Positions 24,794 to 33,185 of a DNA stretch of 64,000 bases are shown one piece after another. The notes under the pieces are model-generated. The model did no database searches. It was not told where the DNA came from and saw nothing but the letters and a program-made list of their open reading frames with translations. Location: the NCBI GenBank assembly GCA_031551865.1, contig JAVBMY010000001.1:266124-330123 (forward strand), written 5' to 3'. A program made the position numbers and the translations under genes. The stretch is from Rikenella sp031551865. GTDB lineage: Bacteria; Bacteroidota; Bacteroidia; Bacteroidales; Rikenellaceae. Each line of letters starts with the position of its first letter. The first letter of the stretch is position 1.

Positions 24794-26620
24794 CTATCTG
24801 CAATTTTTGAAGGTGAGTTTCACGACCTCTTGCCTGGTGATCGGGTGGGTGTCGGAGGTTTTGTCGATGCCGAGTTGCTCGAAGGTGCCTTGCTTGTCCA
24901 TCTTCATCAGCCTGATGCCGCTGTTGGACTGTTGCAGGCCGTAGGCCATGCTGTAGGCGTAAATGTCTCGGGGCGAAAGCTTGTCGTTGGCGTTACAGTT
25001 CTTGTTGTACTCTTTGAGCTGGGCCTCCATGGCGTTGAAGGCATGGCTGATCACCGAACCCGGAGGGAACTTGTTGTTGGTATTGATGTAATTGTCGGTG
25101 CCCTGTTTGTCGAGCAGTCCGGCAAACGTTTTGGCCTGTTGGGTATTTTCGATGCGCAGGCAATAGACTTCGCCGCCGGTGAGCGCCACGTACATCTCCA
25201 TGGGGGTTCGTTTCCCGTTATCATTCATTTGGTTTGCAAACGTGTAAATGTCGAGCGGCGACGGGGGTAACGCATCAGGGCCGACATGGTTGTGGATATG
25301 GGCAATGGTGGTGGCCCCACTGGTCTCGTCAGCTGTGACTATACGGACCCAACTCTTATCTCCTGTTCTTGAGTGCCATTCCAGTTCTCCTCGGTTGTTC
25401 CTGATCAGCGACAGCGAGTGCTCGTTCTCCCGGGCGTCGGTAAAGGCTTTCAGCATCCAGGCGTTGTACTCGGCCCCCTTCAGCGAACCGAAGGTGGCGT
25501 CGGCCCGCAGGGTGTTGGTGTTGTACCCGTCGGGGCAGTTGGTCTTCGAGGTGTCCCTTTTCCACTGTTTCCCGGTCGGGGGCGTCGGGTTCGTGGGTGT
25601 CCCGGGATTGACCGGGGGATTAATACAAATACATGGCTTCGAGAAGCATTTGGGGCATCTTGTGCCGTTATTGGGGTCGGTGCCGGGATCGGGGTCGGTC
25701 GGATGCCCGGGGCATTCGCTCTGGGCCCTGTAGCATATGGTACACAAAAAAGTGAAACTGCTACAGGGGCAGGGTAGCGGGTTAAAGCACTTCCAGCAGT
25801 TCTGCTGGTAAAAGTCGTCGCAGGCGCAACCGGGTTTCATCTGGTGGCATATCGCACAAGATGTGACTATGACCGGGTTGGCATCAATGATGGCGCTGTT
25901 GACCGAATAGCTGCCGCCCATACCGACCAGCCCGGCTTTGCCGACCATAGCTTCGAGTTCTTCCGATACTTCGGCGTCCGACAAGTCGCCGGCATAGACC
26001 CTTTTCACCAGTGTCCCCCGATCCAGCCGGTCGGCGTGCACAAAGCGGCCGTCGAGGCTGTGGTAATAGACGATGCCCGTGAAATCACTGCCCTGCACGG
26101 CGCTTGAGTACTTGGAGCGGTAGTTCTTGTGCGTGGCGTAATAATCGGGCGTCGGGATAAGGGTGGCTACATAGGCATACTTTCCTTCCCACCGGTTGTG
26201 CCCGTGCCACTGGGTGACCACCAGTTTTTGCGCTACTTCTACGGTTCGTCGCACGACATCGCCCCTGCGGTTGATCTCGTGGAATACGGCTTCGTAATGC
26301 CAGGCAGGGGTGATGGTTACGTCTACTGCATCTACATGGGGCGATGAGCCTGTGACGGCTTGCGACCAGACGGGTGCGAAATCGCCGGGATCGATCCCGT
26401 AGACTCGGTTGTCATCTCCGTGGGTGTGTCCGCGTTGCGATTTGGTGAGCAGCAGGCCGCCGCATTGGGTTTCAAAGAACGTTCGGGCCTGCTCTATGGT
26501 CAGGTGTTCTCGGCTGTCATCGGCATCGTTTATTCCGAAACGATCATGGCGGCAGGCGATGATTGCCGTTGCCGAAGTCGCTATGGCGATGAGAAAGGAA
26601 CGGGATAGTTTCTTTGCCAT
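24794..26620 (-). CDS. Lipoprotein with Cys-rich centre and JAMM/JAB-type metallopeptidase signature
   Basis: 608 residues from the ATG at 26620, chosen because it gives a lipoprotein signal (MAKKLSRSFLIAI, then lipobox AIIAC). Residues 30 to about 235 are an unrecognised N-terminal domain. About 255-355 is a Cys-rich stretch with repeated CxxC and CxC pairs (CAICHQMKPGCACDD, CWKCF, CPKCFSKPCIC) broken by Pro/Gly/Thr linkers. The C-terminal domain has H443-N-H445-x8-S454-P-L-D457, which fits the JAMM zinc motif HxHx(7-10)SxxD. The usual upstream Glu is not assigned. It is inferred to be a cell-surface or periplasmic peptidase or deubiquitinase-fold enzyme. With partner copies and tail remnants downstream, it looks like a polymorphic toxin locus. 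Confidence 0.75.
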   Translation of the reverse strand: MAKKLSRSFLIAIATSATAIIACRHDRFGINDADDSREHLTIEQARTFFETQCGGLLLTKSQRGHTHGDDNRVYGIDPGDFAPVWSQAVTGSSPHVDAVDVTITPAWHYEAVFHEINRRGDVVRRTVEVAQKLVVTQWHGHNRWEGKYAYVATLIPTPDYYATHKNYRSKYSSAVQGSDFTGIVYYHSLDGRFVHADRLDRGTLVKRVYAGDLSDAEVSEELEAMVGKAGLVGMGGSYSVNSAIIDANPVIVTSCAICHQMKPGCACDDFYQQNCWKCFNPLPCPCSSFTFLCTICYRAQSECPGHPTDPDPGTDPNNGTRCPKCFSKPCICINPPVNPGTPTNPTPPTGKQWKRDTSKTNCPDGYNTNTLRADATFGSLKGAEYNAWMLKAFTDARENEHSLSLIRNNRGELEWHSRTGDKSWVRIVTADETSGATTIAHIHNHVGPDALPPSPLDIYTFANQMNDNGKRTPMEMYVALTGGEVYCLRIENTQQAKTFAGLLDKQGTDNYINTNNKFPPGSVISHAFNAMEAQLKEYNKNCNANDKLSPRDIYAYSMAYGLQQSNSGIRLMKMDKQGTFEQLGIDKTSDTHPITRQEVVKLTFKNCR

Positions 26621-26687
26621 TCGGGGGTCGGAATATTTGTCCTGGTGACACTCTCGTTTCTCCGGTTGCCGCACGCTTGCACACCGG

Positions 26688-27890
26688 TTATTGTCCGGGA
26701 ACGGGCGGCGGCGGGGGCGGCGGGGTTTCGCCGAACACGCCGGCCAACTCGGGCTGGGTGCCGGCGGCGGCCCAGGCCTGGTTGCCCACGCGGCAGACGA
26801 GGGTCTGCGGGGTGAGGGCTCCGCTATTTTTGAGCTCGCGCAACTGCATTTCGTTGAACGGCCCTGTGGTCTGTCCGTTCTGAGCCACGTAGAAATTCGA
26901 CGAGGGAGGTGGCGGAGGCGGGGTGGGCATGCCCTGCATCATATTTCCCATCATATTACCCATCGGGCCGCCGAGGCCCATGCCCATGCCGAGGCCGATG
27001 CCTGCGCCCATGAAGGTGCCTGCACCTTCGTTCGAGGCGGCGGCCTGCGCAATGTCCAGTTGACGCTCCTGGGCGTAGTTGATGCCGAGGCGGGCCAGGC
27101 GTTGCTTTTCGGCCGAACCTTCAGCCATCCCTTTCTTGACGGCTTGGTAGGCTTCATCGTTTTCGTCGATGGCCACGCGCTGGAAGGCGAAATGAGTCAG
27201 GTCGATGCCGAAGGGGGCGAACAGCGGGTCGAGCCGCTGCTTGGCTTCCATGGCCAGCTCCTCGTACGTAAGTTTGCCGAGCAGTTCGACGACGCTGATG
27301 CCGCGCTTGACCATCAGGGCTCCCAGGGTGTCGGCGATGCTCGACTGGATGTAGGCCAGGAATTTCGTGTAGATGGTCATCGTGTCGAGGTCGTGGATCG
27401 TGCCGACGGCCTGTTTGATGAATGTGGCGCCGTCGATAATCTTAAATCCATACTGACCGTGGGCGCCGATCTTCACGGGGATGTCGAATACGGGGTCCAT
27501 CACGGGGACGTCGCCGATGCCCCACCGGATGTTCAGTTTGGGCTGGTTGCTGACGAACCATATCTCCGAGGTATAGGGCGTCTGGCCTCCGGTGGCTTTG
27601 GTCAGGCTTTTCTGCATCCCGGGGATGTTGGCCGAATCGAGCTGGTGGGGGCTGCCGGGCGAAAGGTACTCCTGGGCGTAGGTGCCGCCGTTGAACAGGT
27701 AGGCGTTTTGGCTTTCGTTGACGATGAGCTGGGCGCCATGCACGAGGTTGTCGCACGGGACTTTGTGGACGAGGGCGTCGGCATCGGCGGGGCGCCAGAA
27801 TACGACGTCGATCATGCCGTTGCGGCTGATCTCCTGGCCGTCGTGGGTGGCTCCGGCTTCAGCGCGGTCGAATTTGTTGAAGAATCCCAT
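26688..27890 (-). CDS. SPFH-domain protein with C-terminal GYF_2 domain (YdjI-like)
   Basis: A 400-residue protein. An SPFH/band-7-like domain spans about 30-285. A Gly/Met-rich linker follows (AGIGLGMGMGLGGPMGN area, about 300-330), then a proline run, a GYF_2/DUF4339 domain (FYVAQNGQTTGPFNEMQLRE to about 385) and a proline-rich end. SPFH proteins of this type (annotated virion core protein-like, YdjI) assemble at membranes. GYF_2 domains bind proline-rich partners, and the protein itself ends in prolines. It is first in a minus-strand cluster that also contains the zinc-ribbon membrane protein, and has a good promoter at 28058. Confidence 0.88.
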   Translation of the reverse strand: MGFFNKFDRAEAGATHDGQEISRNGMIDVVFWRPADADALVHKVPCDNLVHGAQLIVNESQNAYLFNGGTYAQEYLSPGSPHQLDSANIPGMQKSLTKATGGQTPYTSEIWFVSNQPKLNIRWGIGDVPVMDPVFDIPVKIGAHGQYGFKIIDGATFIKQAVGTIHDLDTMTIYTKFLAYIQSSIADTLGALMVKRGISVVELLGKLTYEELAMEAKQRLDPLFAPFGIDLTHFAFQRVAIDENDEAYQAVKKGMAEGSAEKQRLARLGINYAQERQLDIAQAAASNEGAGTFMGAGIGLGMGMGLGGPMGNMMGNMMQGMPTPPPPPPSSNFYVAQNGQTTGPFNEMQLRELKNSGALTPQTLVCRVGNQAWAAAGTQPELAGVFGETPPPPPPPVPGQ

Positions 27891-28435
27891 AGTGTTATAG
27901 TTTGGTTTAGGAGACCGGAACGGACTCCGCCGTCTGTCGCTGCGGGGTTTCCCCGGGGGGGGCGCTTCGAATGGCGGGCGGTGGGCCGGTGTGGCATTAG
28001 TGATTAGGGTTCAGGTGATTATGGAAATTTTGAAGGAAAAATATACCCCTCAATCCACAAATGTAAAATAATTTATCCGAAAGAACAACGGGCCCGATTC
28101 TTCCCTGTTTTCCGGCCTGCCACCGGAGTGCCGCAAGCGGCCGATATTATTCGCAATACCACTCTGGGGTAAGTTATTTACGGGCACCATTCAGGCGGTA
28201 CCCGCAGTACTCCGCGGAGGGCGTACACAAACCGCCGGCGAGTGGCAGCCCTCCGCCGGCGACAAGGGATACTGGATAAGCATAGCAATGAGGGTTGCAG
28301 CCCTGAAACCGGACAGATTTATCCCTTTTCTGCTGAAGTTAGCGGGAGTTATCCCCTGCTGCGGTTCTTCTCCGCCGCCCGGCGGCAGCCCGGAAGTTAT
28401 TCCGGGGGGCTGGGGGATCGAATCCGGAAATTGTG
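27891..28435. other. Divergent intergenic region of about 620 bp
   Basis: Holds the minus-strand promoter at 28058-28089 and an AT-rich patch (28020-28080), then GC-rich sequence with direct copies of CCGCCGGCGA (near 28232 and 28252) towards the DUF4838 gene. No gene or RNA is recognised. Confidence 0.55.
28058..28089 (-). promoter_or_regulatory. Promoter of the SPFH gene cluster
   Basis: On the minus strand, GTTG, then 20 bp, then TACATTTG, fitting the Bacteroidetes consensus. It implies an untranslated leader of about 160 bases before the ATG at 27890. Confidence 0.65.
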
Positions 28436-28443
28436 TAAGTTTG
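28436..28443 (+). promoter_or_regulatory. -7 box (TAAGTTTG) of the DUF4838 gene
   Basis: Matches TAnnTTTG, 67 bp before the ATG at 28511. A matching -33 box is not clear. Confidence 0.45.
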
Positions 28444-28510
28444 CAGGCGTACCCGCTCTCCGGCTCTGCCCGTATTCCTCATAACGCTTTCCTTCTACGC
28501 TATTCCTGCC

Positions 28511-30925
28511 ATGAACAAACTCCGTATCCTCATCCCGATTCTGCTGGTTTACGCGGCTTGCACCGCTGTTCCGGCCGCCGCCCGGATCACTCTGGTCAAA
28601 GACGGCAAACCCAAGGCCCGCATCGTGGTGACGACCGCCGACACCACCGACGCCCGCGCCGCGCGGCTGTTGCAAGACTTCGTGCAACGCATCAGCGGCG
28701 CCACGCTTCCTATCGTCAACGATCCTTCCCCGGTACTTCGCAAAGGCGACGTCATTATCGGCGGCCCTGCGGTGCGCACCGACGACCCCCGGGCAGAATA
28801 CCCCGTCACGCAGGACGGCTTCCTGCTGCAATGCACTGCCGGCGGGCAGCTCCGCATTACCGGCGACGGCCAGGGCAAAGGCTCGTTGTACGGTGTGGTC
28901 ACCCTGTTAGAAGAGTACCTCGGGGTGAACTACTGGGCCGAACACGCCTGTTCGTTCCCCATCCGCAAGACCATCGAGCTGCCCGACATCGAACGGGTCG
29001 GGAATTCCGCTTTCCGATACCGACAGAGCCAGAACTACGCCCTGCGCACCGATTCGCTCTACAAGATTTTCATGCGCCTCGACGAGCCGCGCGACGTGTT
29101 CGCGGGCGGCTACTGGGTGCACACCTTCGACAGGCTGGTGCCCTCGGAACGCTACGGTGCCGCGCACCCCGAATACTACTCCTACTTTAACGGCGAGCGC
29201 CACCCCGGCAAAGCCAGCCAGCTGTGCCTGACCAACCCCGACGTCTTCGCCATCGTGGCGCAGCAGCTCGACTCGATCTTTAAGGCCAACCCGGGCAAGA
29301 ACATCATCTCGGTAAGCCAGAATGACGGCAATTTTACGAATTGCGCCTGCCCCGAATGCAAGGCCATCGACGACCTCGAAGGCTCGCCGTCCGGAACCCT
29401 CATCCGGTTTATGAACAAGCTGGCTACGCTGTTTCCCGATAAACAGATATCAACCCTCGCCTACCTCTACTCGATGAAACCGCCGAAGCAGACCAAGCCG
29501 GCGCCGAACGTGAACATCATGCTGTGCGACATCGACTGTACGCGCGAAGTCACCCTCACCGAAAACGCCTCGGGGCGCGAATTCGTCGCGGCCATGGAGG
29601 GATGGAGCCGCATTTCCGATAACATCTTCGTCTGGGACTACGGCATCAATTTCGACAATTACCTCTCGCCGTTCCCCAACTTCCACATCCTCAAGCCGAA
29701 CATGCTGCTGTTCCTGCGGAACCACGCTACGATGCACTTCTCGCAGATCGCGTCGAGCCGCGGCGGCGACTTCGCCGAACTGCGCACCTGGATGGTGTCG
29801 AAGCTGATGTGGAACCCCTATGCCGACGCCGACTCGCTGATGCACACCTTTCTCGAAGGTTACTACGGCGCCGCGGCCCCCTACCTTTATGACTACATCA
29901 AAGTGATGGAAGGGGCGCTCATCGGCAGCGGCGTGCGCCTGTGGATCTACGATTCGCCGGTGTCGCACAAAGGGGGTATGCTCAAGCCCGAACTGATGCG
30001 CCGTTACAACGAGCTATTCGACAAGGCCGAAGCAGCCGTCACTCCGTCCATCCCCCAATTCGGCGCCACACCCGGGCAGTTGATGGGGCACATCCCGCCG
30101 GGCTGGCGCGACCAGCGGCCCGAACCGCCGTTGGCAGGGGACAGCATCCTGTTGCCCGAAACGAAATCGATGCATGGCCGTCTCCCCGCCGTAGGGTTCC
30201 CGTGGGGCCCCGGACACCCCGGACTGAGCTACCTGCAACGGGTGCAGCGCACGCGCCTGCCGCTCCGGTTCGCCGAGCTCGAAATCGCCCGCACCGAGCG
30301 GAATACCGATCCGCAGGAAATCGCCCGCCAACTCGATATTTTCCAGTCGTATGTCGAAATGTTCGAGGTGCCGACCCTCAACGAGCGCAGCAATTCGCCC
30401 GTTGACTACTGCAACCTCTACCGCCAGCGCTACATGCCGCGCGCCGAGCGGAGCCTGGCCGCCGGGGCCCCGGTGAACTATACCCTGCCGCCCGACCGGG
30501 GTTACGCCAAACTGGGCGAAACGGCCCTGACCGACGAACTGTTCGGTGGCTCGACCTTTGTCGAAAGCTGGGTGGGCTGGTGCGGAAAAGACGGGGCCCT
30601 GGTTATTGACCTGGGTGCGGAACAAGAGGTTTCGTACATCGCTGCCGACTTCCTGCACCAGTTGGGGCAATGGATTATGTTCCCCACGCGGGTGGTCTAT
30701 TCGCTATCGGCCGATGGTCGCGAATGGCAGCCGGAGGGCAGCTACGACATTGCCGAAGACCGATCGCCACAAGTGAAATTCATGTCCGTGGGTGACCGTT
30801 TGCCTTCGCCCGTGAAGGCCCGGTACGTCAGGGTAGAGGTGACTGGCCTCAAGCGGTGCCCGCCCTGGCACTACGGCGTGGGGCGTCCGTGCTGGTTCTT
30901 CATCGATGAGGTGACGGTGCTGTAA
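28511..30925 (+). CDS. DUF4838 family glycan-active lipoprotein with C-terminal discoidin-like domain
   Basis: 804 residues. The N-terminus LLVYAACTAV has a plausible lipobox with Cys17. Residues 25-145 resemble the GH67/GH20-type N-terminal domain (GDVIIGGP, GSLYGVVTLLEEYLGVNYW). The DUF4838 catalytic-like region follows, with SVSQNDGNFTNCACPECKA near 265-285 and KLMWNPYADADSLMHTFL near 435. The last 130 residues look like an F5/8 type C carbohydrate-binding domain ending FFIDEVTVL. The family occurs in Bacteroidetes glycan-degradation systems. Substrate is unknown. It stands alone, with no SusC/D pair beside it. Confidence 0.85.
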   Translation: MNKLRILIPILLVYAACTAVPAAARITLVKDGKPKARIVVTTADTTDARAARLLQDFVQRISGATLPIVNDPSPVLRKGDVIIGGPAVRTDDPRAEYPVTQDGFLLQCTAGGQLRITGDGQGKGSLYGVVTLLEEYLGVNYWAEHACSFPIRKTIELPDIERVGNSAFRYRQSQNYALRTDSLYKIFMRLDEPRDVFAGGYWVHTFDRLVPSERYGAAHPEYYSYFNGERHPGKASQLCLTNPDVFAIVAQQLDSIFKANPGKNIISVSQNDGNFTNCACPECKAIDDLEGSPSGTLIRFMNKLATLFPDKQISTLAYLYSMKPPKQTKPAPNVNIMLCDIDCTREVTLTENASGREFVAAMEGWSRISDNIFVWDYGINFDNYLSPFPNFHILKPNMLLFLRNHATMHFSQIASSRGGDFAELRTWMVSKLMWNPYADADSLMHTFLEGYYGAAAPYLYDYIKVMEGALIGSGVRLWIYDSPVSHKGGMLKPELMRRYNELFDKAEAAVTPSIPQFGATPGQLMGHIPPGWRDQRPEPPLAGDSILLPETKSMHGRLPAVGFPWGPGHPGLSYLQRVQRTRLPLRFAELEIARTERNTDPQEIARQLDIFQSYVEMFEVPTLNERSNSPVDYCNLYRQRYMPRAERSLAAGAPVNYTLPPDRGYAKLGETALTDELFGGSTFVESWVGWCGKDGALVIDLGAEQEVSYIAADFLHQLGQWIMFPTRVVYSLSADGREWQPEGSYDIAEDRSPQVKFMSVGDRLPSPVKARYVRVEVTGLKRCPPWHYGVGRPCWFFIDEVTVL

Positions 30926-31049
30926 TTTGGAGGCGGGGGTATTTTGCGCAAGGCGAATTCTTCCCCGCCATGCCCAATTATTATCCCGGCTTACGAAAGA
31001 ACTGTTGCTTGATATAGCCGTCCAAGTGAGGCCTTTCATAAACGTGTCT

Positions 31050-31114
31050 TCCTGAACGCAGTGAAGGATTTCGACCAAGAAGCTACCGGTCGAGATCCTT
31101 CACTGCGTTCAGGA
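31050..31114. repeat. Palindromic repeat, 27-bp arms (CTGAACGCAGTGAAGGA type)
   Basis: Arms 31050-31076 and 31088-31114 pair with one wobble around an 11-base loop. This extragenic palindrome lies between the convergent DUF4838 and GNAT genes and may also end transcription. Confidence 0.8.
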
Positions 31115-31205
31115 TAGCATCTGCGTTATTTTCGGGGCGAGCATCCCGTTTAACATGGCATCCGCTTTCCCGGGGGGCACGTTGGCGCATTGTCCGGGAG
31201 GATAT

Positions 31206-31754
31206 TTATACTTCGGGGACTAACCCGTAGACTTTCGTATAGAGCGTCTCGGCCGCTTCGGCAGGTGCCGGAGCGTCGCTCATCAGGTACATGGGGATGC
31301 CATGCCGTTCGACCCCGTGCGGGCCGTAGGCGGGCTGGTAATATTCGCTGTCCACGACCTCGAATCCCGCACGGCGGTAAAACCCGATACGCGAGGCCGC
31401 ATGCGGGCCGGCTTCGGGCCTCTCGACTTCGAACAAGATGGGTTTCCCGCTTGCCCGTTCCCTCAACCCCCGCATCACCGCCGAACCGATCCCGCCGCCC
31501 CGCATGGCGGGCTCGACGGCCAGGTATTCGAGGAATTCGAACACCTCCAGTTCCCACGCCACCACAAAACCGCAACACTCACTGCCCTCCGTGACGAGCC
31601 ACAAGACCGATGCTCCGGACACTAGGTTGCCTTGCAGGTTCCACAGCGGCCGCCGCTCGTTGGCGGGGAACGCCTCTTCGTAGAGTGCGGCCACCCGGGC
31701 AAAAACCGGGTCGCTGAAATCGCCGGTATAGGGTATAAGGTCGATGGTCTTCAT
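31206..31754 (-). CDS. GNAT-family N-acetyltransferase
   Basis: A 182-residue acetyltransferase. The acetyl-CoA loop is visible as EYLAVEPAMRGGGIGSAVMRGL (R/QxxGxG/A pattern, about residues 76-97), followed by the motif B strand KPILFEVERPEAG and FYRRAGFEVVDSEYY. It transfers acetyl from acetyl-CoA to an amine. The acceptor is unknown. It is a single gene on the minus strand. Confidence 0.85.
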   Translation of the reverse strand: MKTIDLIPYTGDFSDPVFARVAALYEEAFPANERRPLWNLQGNLVSGASVLWLVTEGSECCGFVVAWELEVFEFLEYLAVEPAMRGGGIGSAVMRGLRERASGKPILFEVERPEAGPHAASRIGFYRRAGFEVVDSEYYQPAYGPHGVERHGIPMYLMSDAPAPAEAAETLYTKVYGLVPEV

Positions 31755-31762
31755 GTCCTTTT

Positions 31763-31850
31763 GTCATCCCGAGCGTAGTCGAGGGAACTTTTCAAAGGTG
31801 GGGCGGCAAGTGATTATTGACAAGATCCCTCGGCTGTGCTCGGGATGGCA
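31763..31850. repeat. Palindromic repeat (GTCATCCCGAGCGTAGTCGA type)
   Basis: The left arm at 31763-31786 and the right arm at 31826-31850 are imperfect inverted copies around a 39-base centre. It is the same type as the tighter hairpin at 52515-52596 and the single arm near 15868. Confidence 0.75.
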
Positions 31851-32032
31851 TAGTTATTGGCAAAAACGGTGCAAAAGGTGCGGGGATCATATGCCCGGGC
31901 ACTCTTTCATTGATTTCGGCCTGGAGCCCCCCCTCCCCGAGCGGCTTTTGCCGCTGGGCGCACAGGCTTCAGATTGCCATGGCAATCCGAAGCACCAGAT
32001 AAAATGTTGGCAAATGAAAATGTAAAAGGGGA

Positions 32033-32782
32033 TTACTCGGCGAACAGGTCGAACACGGTGTACGGTGGCCGCAGGGTGAAGGTATGGATGCCCAGCGCTT
32101 CGGCGGCCGCGGTGTTGGGGGCGTTGTCGTCGACGAACAGGGTCTCCGAAGGGTCGAGCGCGGCCTCGCGGAGCACCTCTTCGTAGATCAGCGGGTCGGG
32201 TTTGCGCAGGTGCATCGCATCGGAGTAGAAGCATCGCTCGAAGTGCGCCTCGAACGGGAGGTCGCCGGGATTCGCGCGCTCATGGTCGAATTTTTCGACG
32301 AAAAAAGTACGGTGCGGCAAGTTGGTATTGCTCAGCAGGAAGAGCCGGTAACCCGCCGTGCGGAGCCGTTCGAGCAGTCGGAAGCGCTCGCGGTCGTATT
32401 CGAGCAACAGGGCGTTCCAGGCCCCGAGGATCTGTTCGCGCGTAGGGATTTCATTCGGGATGATTTGTTCCGGCCCGTTCCCGCTTTGTCCGGGGCGAGG
32501 CTGGCCTGGTTGTTCCGAGGGGGTCCGTAACGGCAACGTATCGATGTAGTAACCCTGCATCTTGTGGACGAACTCTTCTTCGGTGGCGTTGCCCAGTTCG
32601 AGTTGCAGGAAGATACCGCTGTTGTTCGGGTGGATGTCGGCGGGATCGAAGCCGGTCAGGCCGAGCCGCGCGAAGGCTTCGACGGAAAGCCGTATGTCGA
32701 TGTCGAGCAGCACGCCTCCGAAGTCGAAAATGATGTTCCGGATACGGTCGGCGGCAGGGATCAGGGCGGAGTTGAGCTTCAT
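32033..32782 (-). CDS. HAD-superfamily hydrolase
   Basis: 249 residues from the ATG at 32782. A longer frame to 32884 adds a non-conserved Arg-rich stretch. HAD motif I is NIIFDFGGVLLDID (nucleophile Asp20), motif II LLSNTN, motif III KPDPLIYEEVL and motif IV ETLFVDDNAPN. It is a small-molecule phosphatase such as a sugar-phosphate or nucleotide phosphatase. Substrate is not known. Residues about 86-110 (TPSEQPGQPRPGQSGNGPEQ) are a low-complexity insertion in the cap region that relatives lack. Confidence 0.88.
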   Translation of the reverse strand: MKLNSALIPAADRIRNIIFDFGGVLLDIDIRLSVEAFARLGLTGFDPADIHPNNSGIFLQLELGNATEEEFVHKMQGYYIDTLPLRTPSEQPGQPRPGQSGNGPEQIIPNEIPTREQILGAWNALLLEYDRERFRLLERLRTAGYRLFLLSNTNLPHRTFFVEKFDHERANPGDLPFEAHFERCFYSDAMHLRKPDPLIYEEVLREAALDPSETLFVDDNAPNTAAAEALGIHTFTLRPPYTVFDLFAE

Positions 32783-33185
32783 AATGAAATGTATTTCTAA
32801 GTATTGAATTCGCGGCCGGGCCTCCTGATGGGAGCCACCCGCCCGAGAAGAAGCGGACCCCGCCACCGCCCGAACGCGTTTCACGCGCTGGCGGTGCCCG
32901 CGGAGTTTACCCTGAGCGAAGCCGAACGGGCCCTCGCAAGCGCTGTGCCGAAGCGGAGAAAGATGAGCCCACCCCAGTGCTTGGGGCGGCTTTTAGCCGC
33001 AACGCCCCGAGGAGGCGTTACCCGGTCGGCCGGTGCCCGGGAAAAATTATGGTGACTATATACTCATTAACATCTCTGCTTTCGACCCGGCGCCCACCCT
33101 CCGAACGCGCTACGCGCGTTGGGCGCACGGGTCGCGGATTGCGCTGCAACCCGGGTTTGTGTAAATGGGAATATAATTACCAAAA
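32783..33185. other. Repeat-rich gap between HAD hydrolase and uvrC
   Basis: No gene seen. Contains GC-rich blocks such as CCTCCGAACGCGCTACGCGC with GCACGGGTCGCGGATT (33098-33138). Close relatives are at 35145-35185 and, more degenerate, at 32865-32905. Confidence 0.55.
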
